The notes under the pieces: generated by a model
Databases searched by the model: none
Told to the model about the DNA's origin: nothing
Seen by the model: only the letters and a program-made list of their open reading frames with translations
DNA from: Fidelibacterota bacterium
Lineage (GTDB): Bacteria > Fidelibacterota > Fidelibacteria > Fidelibacterales > Fidelibacteraceae
Direction of reading: 5' to 3'
NCBI GenBank assembly: GCA_028699915.1
Contig: JAQVTR010000004.1
Location: forward strand, 37,082 to 76,234
DNA: 39,153 nucleotides
Position numbers and translations under genes: made by a program
Part shown: positions 16,202-23,973 of the stretch, in pieces
Position numbering within the stretch: the stretch's first letter is position 1
How the letters are laid out: each line of letters opens with the position of its first letter

Positions 16202-18988
16202 ATGAAAAACCTTACTATGTCAAGGCTCATTTGGGTTTGTATGATTGCGCTTTGCAGTTTTACGCTTGTATATGGAGGCACGACCGGGAAGATTGCGGGG
16301 CGTGTTGTCGATGCGGCCAGCGGAGAAGGACTTCCCGGCTGCAACGTACTGCTGGACGGTACCATTTACGGAGCGGCAACCGACATTGACGGCAATTATT
16401 TTGTTCTCAACGTTCCGCCCGGTATCTACACCGTGCGCATCATGATGATCGGCTATGGTCAGTTGCGTATCACAGATGTAGAAGTGCAGGTCGACTTTAC
16501 GACGGCGGTTGACGCCGCACTGACAGTGGAAGCGCTGCAGGCGGGAGAAGTGACCGTAGTGGCTGAGCGGGCGATGATCCAGAAGGACCTGACTTCGACA
16601 ACATCCGTTGTAAGCGCCAGGGAAATGGCGTCGCTTCCGGTCACGGAAGTCGGGGATGTCCTCGCCATGCAGGCCGGTTACGTTGACGGAAGCCTGCGCG
16701 GCGGACGGAAAGGCGAAGTTATGTATATGATCGACGGCATTCCGATGACCGACTCTTACGACCGCGCCTCAACCGTGGATGTCAACACGTCCATGGTCCA
16801 GGAACTGCAGGTCATTTCCGGCGCTTTCAATGCCGAGTACGGCCAGGCTATGTCGGGGATCGTCAATATCACCACCAAGCAGGGCAGTGACGATTTCGGA
16901 GGTCATGCCGAACTCTATTCCGGAGATCACATTAGCGGTCATCAGGAAATATTTCCGCGCGTAAACCGTGTGGAACCCTTTTCGATCCGGAATATCGAGC
17001 TTGGCATTCACGGACCGATCATTAAGAACAGACTCTATTATTACCTGAATGCCAGACACATTTATTACGACGGCCACAACAAGGGGTTACAGCGTTATAC
17101 GCCTACGGCTTACGCGCTCGAGACCGGTGACCGGCAGGTTGCGCTGGTCGATTCCAGCAGCATGCTGGGGTCGGGCGAGTGGGTCAATATGGGCTGGAAC
17201 CGGAAGAATTATCTTCAGGGGCAGCTTATTTACCGGCTAAGCGACAAATCACGCATTTCCTACAATATGATCTATGACAATAAAAAATATCAGGATTTTG
17301 ACCGCAATTGGATGTACAATCCGGCAGGGCTATCCACCCAGGACCTCATCGGTCAGACCCACATTGTCAAATTTCAGCAGCAATTATCCCAAAAAAGTTT
17401 TTACGATCTTGCCTATACCTTTGGCAAGCGTGTATATAAAAGCTATTACGATCATTTTGAGATCACGGAAGCGGATTCCAATCTGCTGGTGCATCCCGAT
17501 TTCCAGTCCGCATTTCCATATCAGTTCCATATCGGCGGTACGCAGAACAGCTGGAACGACCGGAGCACCTGGTACCATCTTGGAAAATTTACATTTACCT
17601 CCCAGGTAAACAATACGCATCAGATCAAAGCCGGCGCGGAGTATAAGCGCAGCGGCGTAGAATGGGAATACTGGGAATACCGGCCGGCCGCGAATGAAGA
17701 AGCCTTCAATGTCAACGATCCTTATATCACCCCGACCCGACTGGCGGATACCACCATCTATTCGGGATCGTTCTCGGAAGCCAAACCCGTCGAATTTTCC
17801 GCATTCATTCAGGACAAGATCGAATTGAAGGATTTTATTCTGAACATCGGTGTCCGGCTCGATTATTTTAATCCTGATTTTGTTATACTCGCGGATCCCT
17901 CCGATCCGGACATTTACAATCCCATCAAACCGAACAACCGTTTTAACGATATCAACGGCAACGGAACCCAGGATGCCGGCGAAACCACAAAGTCCATAGA
18001 TGACCGAAAGGCGTACTGGTATACCCAGGCAAGTCCCAAGCTTGCGATCAGTCCGCGCCTGGGTTTTTCCTTCCCGATCAGCGAACGCGGTGTATTTCAT
18101 TTCAGCTACGGGCATTTTTTCCAGACGCCCAGCCAGACATTGTTATATACCAACCCGAATTTTCAGCTCGGCAGCGGAACCGGCCATCAGGGAACCATTG
18201 GGAATGCCGATCTTGAACCGGAAAAGACCATTGTCGGCGAGATCGGACTACAGCAGCAGCTGAATGCCAATTTGTCTTCGGATATTACCATTTATCTTAA
18301 GGATGTTCGTGATCTGACCGGCACCCGTTCGGATGTGATCGAAGTTTTTGGCGGATCGAAATATTATTCCAAGATCGTCAACAGCGATTTTGCCGTGATC
18401 AAAGGAATCACGGTTTCTCTGAATCAGCGTGATCCCAGCGGTTTTTATATCGGCGCGGATTACACCTTTCAGATCGCGGAAGGCACCGCCTCGGATCCCT
18501 ATGCCTATATGAACGCCGTTGCCGGCGGTTCCGACCCGGAAGTCCAGCTGCTGTCCCTTGCCTGGGACCAGCGGCACACCGTGAACGTGGTCGGTGGCTA
18601 CAATACGGCATTTTGGGGTGTGAATGCGGTGGCAAACTACGGGAGCGGACTTCCGTACACTCCGCGCACCAGCGAGGATATTACTTCGCTGCTGGAAAAT
18701 TCCGACAATAAACCCGCAACCTTTAGCCTGGATCTGCGGGCATATTACAAAGTGCGTTTCGGGGGAATGGAACCGGAATTCTTTATCCGTATTACCAATC
18801 TGCTGGATCGCCTGAATGAGGTCGCCGTCTTCAACGACACCGGTCGTGCCGGCTTTACCGGCGAACAGGAACGTGTTGTAGCCTTGAATGTGGTAACACC
18901 CGTGAATTCGATCGCAGAATATTATACCATCCCGTATCACTACTCGGAACCCCGGCGTATTGAGATCGGCATGAGGATCAATCTATGA
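16202..18988 (+). CDS. TonB-dependent receptor with carboxypeptidase-regulatory-like N-domain (SusC-like)
   Basis: A 928-residue outer-membrane active transporter. The signal peptide (residues 1-26, ending LVYGG) is followed by a CarboxypepD_reg-like domain (about 29-110; KIAGRVVDAASGEGLPG, then ATDIDGNYFVLNVPPG). A possible TonB box EVTVVAE comes next, then the plug (GRKGEVMYMIDGIPM, FNAEYGQAMSGIVNITTK) and the beta-barrel to the end (RRIEIGMRINL). The ATG at 16202 follows AGGAAA at good spacing; upstream in-frame ATGs would destroy the signal peptide. The stop overlaps the next gene by 4 bases (ATGA). Placed with secreted amylases it is the likely importer of malto-oligosaccharides, by analogy with SusC, but the substrate is not proven. 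A homologue moving other solutes is possible. Confidence 0.9.
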   Translation: MKNLTMSRLIWVCMIALCSFTLVYGGTTGKIAGRVVDAASGEGLPGCNVLLDGTIYGAATDIDGNYFVLNVPPGIYTVRIMMIGYGQLRITDVEVQVDFTTAVDAALTVEALQAGEVTVVAERAMIQKDLTSTTSVVSAREMASLPVTEVGDVLAMQAGYVDGSLRGGRKGEVMYMIDGIPMTDSYDRASTVDVNTSMVQELQVISGAFNAEYGQAMSGIVNITTKQGSDDFGGHAELYSGDHISGHQEIFPRVNRVEPFSIRNIELGIHGPIIKNRLYYYLNARHIYYDGHNKGLQRYTPTAYALETGDRQVALVDSSSMLGSGEWVNMGWNRKNYLQGQLIYRLSDKSRISYNMIYDNKKYQDFDRNWMYNPAGLSTQDLIGQTHIVKFQQQLSQKSFYDLAYTFGKRVYKSYYDHFEITEADSNLLVHPDFQSAFPYQFHIGGTQNSWNDRSTWYHLGKFTFTSQVNNTHQIKAGAEYKRSGVEWEYWEYRPAANEEAFNVNDPYITPTRLADTTIYSGSFSEAKPVEFSAFIQDKIELKDFILNIGVRLDYFNPDFVILADPSDPDIYNPIKPNNRFNDINGNGTQDAGETTKSIDDRKAYWYTQASPKLAISPRLGFSFPISERGVFHFSYGHFFQTPSQTLLYTNPNFQLGSGTGHQGTIGNADLEPEKTIVGEIGLQQQLNANLSSDITIYLKDVRDLTGTRSDVIEVFGGSKYYSKIVNSDFAVIKGITVSLNQRDPSGFYIGADYTFQIAEGTASDPYAYMNAVAGGSDPEVQLLSLAWDQRHTVNVVGGYNTAFWGVNAVANYGSGLPYTPRTSEDITSLLENSDNKPATFSLDLRAYYKVRFGGMEPEFFIRITNLLDRLNEVAVFNDTGRAGFTGEQERVVALNVVTPVNSIAEYYTIPYHYSEPRRIEIGMRINL

Positions 18989-21900
18989 AATGGTTCAAAA
19001 CTTTACTCATCAGCTTCATTATCAGCACCCTGATATTTGCTCAAAGCGGACCGGAATACCGGCGTTCCGCAGTGCACAATGCCAACTTGGTACGTACGGT
19101 TTTCAGTAACTGGGGCGTCGTCGGCCAGCCTGCCGCAAAAGGTCCCCGTGGAGCCTGGCTTTACGATACCAACGGCTATATCGGCGATATTTCCCCGATG
19201 GTCGGAGCGGAAGTCACGTATTATGATGCAAGCCTCGACTCCATGCTTACTTTCCACTCGGTGGTCGTCTGCCCGGTGGACCGTCCGCATACCGATGAAG
19301 GCCTGGAAGAATCTTCGACCGGAAAACGCTGGACCTTTGAGCCGGTGGGTGGTTATATCAATGCCAACCAGGCCAGCGTTGCCATAAGCACCAACCCGAA
19401 CTCCTGGCCGTCAAGCTGGCCCGATAAAATGAACGATCCCGAGGATCCGGGCTGGCTGGGAGCCTGGAACGGTTATTTTGGAAAAAATGTTTTTTCCGCC
19501 GATCAGGAAAGCTATTATGTCATGGACGACAACAACGACGAAGAATACAATTCCCGCCGCAATACCGCGAACCGTCTGTACTCCGGTTTTCCGGGTTATG
19601 AATTCAAACCCGACGCCAGAGATGCGACCCGCAACGGGCTGGGATTGGAAGTCAAGGTCCGCGGAATGCAATGGCAGCAGTTTCTGGCATCGGACGTGAT
19701 CTTCTGGCTTTACGAAGTGACGAATACCAGTACCACCGACTATAGCAAGGTTGCTTTTGGTATGGTATGCGGCACCTACCTGGGGGTGACCGGTACTGAC
19801 GACAATCCCGGTGAATATGACGACGACTGGTCCTTTTTTGACGTCGAAAACGATATCACCTACACGGGCGATTTTGATAAAAATTGCCGTCGCAATCCCA
19901 AATGGCAGGGACCGGTGGGCATGGTGGGCTACGCCTTTCTGGAAAGTCCCGGCAATCCCTATGACGGCATTGACAATGATGGCGACAATACGATAGAAAT
20001 TTACCCGCATCTGACCTTTACGGCACCCAAATTCGTGGAAGCCGATTTTGATACTGTCGTGTACAATATCGGGGATTTTGTAGTCAGTATTGACAACAAT
20101 TACGAGCGGCATCTGGTACAGGTCACGCAGGATACCCAGCTGGTTCAAACCCGCGGCGCTTCCATCAGGGTCATTGCCGGCCAGGGACTGGTGGAAGGCA
20201 ACGTGATCGATGAATTCTACAATGTCAATGAAAACGCCTATGACGGTATTGACAATGACCTTGACGGTCTGATCGATGAAAATTACACGATCCATTACCG
20301 GCAGATCCGTATGGATAAGATCCCGCAGGAAGGCGGCGGAACGCAAAATATGATCCTTTTCGATGAACTGCGTCCCGTTTGTTACAAGGATTATATTAAC
20401 GGGATCGGACTGAATGACCCCATGATCGATGAGCGCCGGGATGACGGGATCGATAATGACGGCGACTGGAATCCGGAATACGATGACGTGGGTGCGGACG
20501 GTAAGGACAATACCAACGATTACGGAGAAGGGGACGGTCTGCCCACTCCCGGCGAACCGAATTTTGACGCCACCGATGTGGACGAATCCGATCAGATTGG
20601 TCTGAGCAGTTTTAACTACTTTACTCCTTCCAATGCCTATCCCGAGAAAAATGACGAAACCCTCTGGGAATGGCTGAAACCGGGATATTTTGATGTGCCG
20701 ACGACCATTCAGAACGGTCAGCCGGTTGCCGGCGAGGATGGCGACTTTATTTACGGTTCGGCCTATTTTCCGCTTCGTGCCGGTGAAACCCAGCGCTTTT
20801 CTCTGGCGCTGGCCTACGGACACGATCTGGACGACCTGTACAAAAACCGCCTGACGGTTCAAAAGATCTATGATAGCGATTACCGTTTTCCCTCGCCGCC
20901 GGATAAACCGACACTGACCGCAGTACCCGGCGACGGAAAGATAACCTTATACTGGGATCGCGAAGCGGAAAAATCGGTGGATCCCGTTACGAAAGAAATG
21001 GATTTCGAAGGCTACAAGATCTACAAAGCCACCGATTCTGACTTCAATGAAAAATTTACGGTTACCAACGCCAACGGCATTGTTACCGGCTATGTCCCCC
21101 TGGCACAGTTCGACCTGAAAAACGATATCAGCGGATTGTTTGAACCGAACTCGGAACTTTTTCAGGAAGCCGACGGCTATACGGTAAACCTCGGCAGCAA
21201 CACCGGACTGCAGCACAGTTTTGTAGATGAAGACGTGATCAACGGTAAACAATATTATTATGCCGTTGTGGCTTATGACCGCGGCGACCCGGCGGCGGAT
21301 ATCTACCCGTCCGAAAATACGAAGTTCATTTCTATTCAACCGGACGGGACGATCATTACGGACATCAACACCGCAGTAGTCCGTCCGCAGCCCGCCGTTG
21401 CCGGGTATGATCCGCTGAACGCAAATAAACTCCTTATTCACGACCAGGGACCTGCCAGCGGCAGGATCTCTTATGCGGTCCTGGATGAGAGCAAACTTAC
21501 CGGACACAGTTATCGGGTTACCTTTATGGATACCCGCAATGACAGCCTGGATAATAACGGAAATGACACCCTGGATCTTGAAGATCCGAACGAATTCACA
21601 CCGCTTACCACCTGGTATTCCGTAATGGACCTGAGCGGCTACACGCAAACTATGGATATTGATACGGCATTTAATTTTACAGATAAAAAGCATATCATTG
21701 CATCCAGTCTGCTGATCGCCGAAAGTGACGATCCGGATAACTATTTAAGCTTATCGGAATTTGTTCTGGATGATGAACGCGGCAGGATAAGGCTGGCGGA
21801 TGACGCGTCTCTGTTACCGGGCAACTATACGCTGAACTACCAGTATTATCCCGTTTATCAAAGCCGGAATATCCTGGGTTCTGCTTTTGCACCGGAAACC

Positions 21901-22830
21901 AGGGATTCGGATATTTTCGACGGTCTGCAGCTGGTTTTTGAAAACGACTGGACCATTCAGAAAGACGAGGTCAATACCAGCTGGAACACCGGCACCACGC
22001 GCTTGATGGATTTCAGCATGCGTGCCATTCAGTCAACGTTTGGAGATAAGATATTGACAGGCATCGCGTATCCGGCCAATTATGAATTACGGTTTACCGA
22101 CTCAACGGTGGTCGGCTATACCACCCCGGATATTCTGATCTCCAATGTCTATTCCAGTCTGCCCGTATTTCTGCGCCCGCAGCCGGTAAAGACAAACTTC
22201 TATCTCTACAATACGACCGACGGCATTTCCGTTCCGTTTATCTTTTCCGGAGGTGTAAAAAACAGTGCGGACATTTATGAACTGACCAACGGCGCAATGC
22301 TGAGTACTTTCTTCTACCTTCCCGGCGATACGGATTCCCTGAGCGCCGTTTATTCCTGGGTTATAAATTTCCGCAGTCAGGCTTCGCTGCGTCCGCGTTT
22401 CCGAAACGGCGATGTCCTGACGATCGTCACGAAAAAACCTTACCGCATGAGTGACATTTATGAATTCAGCACTGAAAAACCGACGATAGACAGTGAATTG
22501 GCGGAAGGATCCCTGGACAACATCCAGGTAGTTCCTAATCCCTATATTGTAGCTAACAATATGGAAGCCCCGCTGCCGCCGGCAGTTACTTCCGGTCGCG
22601 GAGAACGCAGGATCGAATTCCGCAAATTGCCCGGCGATGCCAAGGTTTATATATTTACTTCCACCGGAGCCCTTGTCAGGACGCTGAACCACAGCGGGGA
22701 TATCCATAACGGAACCCTGGCATGGGATCTGAAATCCAGCGAGAACCTGGATGTCGCCTTCGGCGTATATTTCTACGTGATCGAATCATCCGCCGGGAAA
22801 AAATCCGGGAAAGTCGGGGTGATCAAATGA
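18985..22830 (+). CDS. Large exported surface protein with DGIDNDxD repeats and FnIII-like domain
   Basis: This is a 1281-residue exported protein with a signal peptide (MKWFKTLLISFIISTLIFAQ). The central part carries three acidic DGIDNDxD motifs (327-334, 420-427 and 487-494), resembling calcium-binding type-3 repeats, followed by an acidic stretch. A fibronectin III-like domain lies at about 638-770 (PDKPTLTAVPGDGKITLYW to YYYAVVAYDRGD). The last 100 residues begin VVPNPY and end FGVYFYVIES and KSGKVGVIK, like the Ig-like C-terminal domains found on T9SS-exported proteins, although the QNYPNPFNP form is missing. It starts 4 bases inside the receptor gene and overlaps the barrel gene by 4 bases. 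In a Sus operon SusD would be here; a receptor-bound partner is inferred. Confidence 0.82.
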   Translation: MKWFKTLLISFIISTLIFAQSGPEYRRSAVHNANLVRTVFSNWGVVGQPAAKGPRGAWLYDTNGYIGDISPMVGAEVTYYDASLDSMLTFHSVVVCPVDRPHTDEGLEESSTGKRWTFEPVGGYINANQASVAISTNPNSWPSSWPDKMNDPEDPGWLGAWNGYFGKNVFSADQESYYVMDDNNDEEYNSRRNTANRLYSGFPGYEFKPDARDATRNGLGLEVKVRGMQWQQFLASDVIFWLYEVTNTSTTDYSKVAFGMVCGTYLGVTGTDDNPGEYDDDWSFFDVENDITYTGDFDKNCRRNPKWQGPVGMVGYAFLESPGNPYDGIDNDGDNTIEIYPHLTFTAPKFVEADFDTVVYNIGDFVVSIDNNYERHLVQVTQDTQLVQTRGASIRVIAGQGLVEGNVIDEFYNVNENAYDGIDNDLDGLIDENYTIHYRQIRMDKIPQEGGGTQNMILFDELRPVCYKDYINGIGLNDPMIDERRDDGIDNDGDWNPEYDDVGADGKDNTNDYGEGDGLPTPGEPNFDATDVDESDQIGLSSFNYFTPSNAYPEKNDETLWEWLKPGYFDVPTTIQNGQPVAGEDGDFIYGSAYFPLRAGETQRFSLALAYGHDLDDLYKNRLTVQKIYDSDYRFPSPPDKPTLTAVPGDGKITLYWDREAEKSVDPVTKEMDFEGYKIYKATDSDFNEKFTVTNANGIVTGYVPLAQFDLKNDISGLFEPNSELFQEADGYTVNLGSNTGLQHSFVDEDVINGKQYYYAVVAYDRGDPAADIYPSENTKFISIQPDGTIITDINTAVVRPQPAVAGYDPLNANKLLIHDQGPASGRISYAVLDESKLTGHSYRVTFMDTRNDSLDNNGNDTLDLEDPNEFTPLTTWYSVMDLSGYTQTMDIDTAFNFTDKKHIIASSLLIAESDDPDNYLSLSEFVLDDERGRIRLADDASLLPGNYTLNYQYYPVYQSRNILGSAFAPETRDSDIFDGLQLVFENDWTIQKDEVNTSWNTGTTRLMDFSMRAIQSTFGDKILTGIAYPANYELRFTDSTVVGYTTPDILISNVYSSLPVFLRPQPVKTNFYLYNTTDGISVPFIFSGGVKNSADIYELTNGAMLSTFFYLPGDTDSLSAVYSWVINFRSQASLRPRFRNGDVLTIVTKKPYRMSDIYEFSTEKPTIDSELAEGSLDNIQVVPNPYIVANNMEAPLPPAVTSGRGERRIEFRKLPGDAKVYIFTSTGALVRTLNHSGDIHNGTLAWDLKSSENLDVAFGVYFYVIESSAGKKSGKVGVIK

Positions 22831-23864
22831 CGAAGAACAGGAAAGCTATCATGAAAAAGATCTTCACATTTGTAATCGCTATCGCATCGTTGCTTCCGGG
22901 CTTTGTGAAAGCACAGGATAAGGTTGGCACCACCGCCGCGAACTTCCTGAACATTCCCATCGGCGGGAAGGCGATCAGCATGGGCGGCGCCTATACGGCC
23001 ATAGCCGATGATGCCACGGCTTTGTTCTGGAATCCCGGAGCGGTAGCCCGCAGCGGACGCAGCGATGTTTATACCAGCGTTACCAATTATTTTGTCGATG
23101 CACGGCACACCTGGTTTGGCGCGCAGTATTTTCTGAGCTCTGCGGATGTGATCGGGGTAAGCCTGAACAGCCTGAATTACGGCGACTGGGAAAAGGTGAC
23201 TACCGTTGAAAATCCGGAAGGTACGGGTGAATACTGGCAGGCCAGCGATCTGGCAATGGCGCTGACTTACGCGCGCAGTATGACGGACCGCTTTTCTATT
23301 GGCGGCAGTGTAAAATACATCCGTCAGCAAATCTACAACGAATCGGCGTCGACGGTAGCCATAGACCTGGGACTGCTGTTCATTACCCAGTTCAACGGGC
23401 TGCAGATCGGGGCCAGTATTCGAAATTTTGGCGGATCTATGGAAATGCGCGGACGGGATTTGCTGACGCAGGTGGACCTGGACCCGGAAAGTCAGGGCAA
23501 CAACGAAAATATCGTTTCCTACCTGAAAACGGATAAGTGGGCAATCCCTCTGACCTATGTGATCGGCGTTGCCATGCCGGTGATTGACCGGGATTTGACC
23601 AGCCTGGTCCTGGCCGCCGACGTAATGCGGCCGACCAACGATGCGCAAATACTGAACCTGGGTGCAGACCTGAAGATCGCGAATATGGTCAGCGTGCGGG
23701 CCGGATACCAGTCGTTGTTTAAATCCGAAAGCGAAAACGGACTTACCCTGGGCCTCGGCCTGAATGTCGATATTTCCGGCTATCAGATCGTGTTCGATTA
23801 CGGGTTTCAATATTTCGGTAAACTCGGGATGTTGAATACGACATCGTTCACGTTAACGTTTTAA
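22827..23864 (+). CDS. PorV/PorQ-family outer-membrane barrel protein
   Basis: A 345-residue protein with a signal peptide (hydrophobic run FTFVIAIASLLPGFVKA), then the hallmark opening of the PorV/PorQ family: GTTAANFLNIPIGGKAISMG and AYTAIADDATALFWNPG. The rest is beta-strand rich and ends FTLTF, with the final aromatic of a barrel. PorV shuttles T9SS cargo from the translocon to the attachment complex; PorQ belongs to the same fold. The ATG at 22827 overlaps the previous stop by 4 bases and follows GGGGTGATCA, a near-complete anti-16S match. The ATG at 22851, after AGGAAAG, is an alternative start. Many FCB genomes have several such paralogues next to receptor operons, so it may be dedicated to this locus. 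Confidence 0.85.
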   Translation: MTKNRKAIMKKIFTFVIAIASLLPGFVKAQDKVGTTAANFLNIPIGGKAISMGGAYTAIADDATALFWNPGAVARSGRSDVYTSVTNYFVDARHTWFGAQYFLSSADVIGVSLNSLNYGDWEKVTTVENPEGTGEYWQASDLAMALTYARSMTDRFSIGGSVKYIRQQIYNESASTVAIDLGLLFITQFNGLQIGASIRNFGGSMEMRGRDLLTQVDLDPESQGNNENIVSYLKTDKWAIPLTYVIGVAMPVIDRDLTSLVLAADVMRPTNDAQILNLGADLKIANMVSVRAGYQSLFKSESENGLTLGLGLNVDISGYQIVFDYGFQYFGKLGMLNTTSFTLTF

Positions 23865-23871
23865 AGATTGC

Positions 23872-23902
23872 GTAGAGACGCAAGATCTTGCGTCTCTGCT
23901 AC
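23872..23902. repeat. REP-like GTAGAGACGCAAG palindrome
   Basis: A perfect 24-base palindrome (arms AGAGACGCAAGA and TCTTGCGTCTCT, 23874-23897) extends outward to GT and GCTAC with one bulge. It starts 7 bases after the barrel-protein stop. Short palindromes built on TAGAGACGC...GCGTCTCTA are known as dispersed repeats in Bacteroidota relatives and cyanobacteria. No T-tract follows, so it is not a standard terminator, but as RNA it would form a very stable hairpin between two genes of the locus. Confidence 0.75.
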
Positions 23903-23973
23903 AAGATGATATGAAAAGAAGAGACAAGAAACAAATGAACATAAAACAAGAAACAAGAAAAGGAGAAAACAAC

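Noticed and set aside
19411-20862. Long open frame (483 codons) on the minus strand inside the 1281-residue protein gene
   Set aside because: It is antisense to a well supported gene, has no recognisable domain, and long antisense frames are common opposite coding DNA of this base composition.
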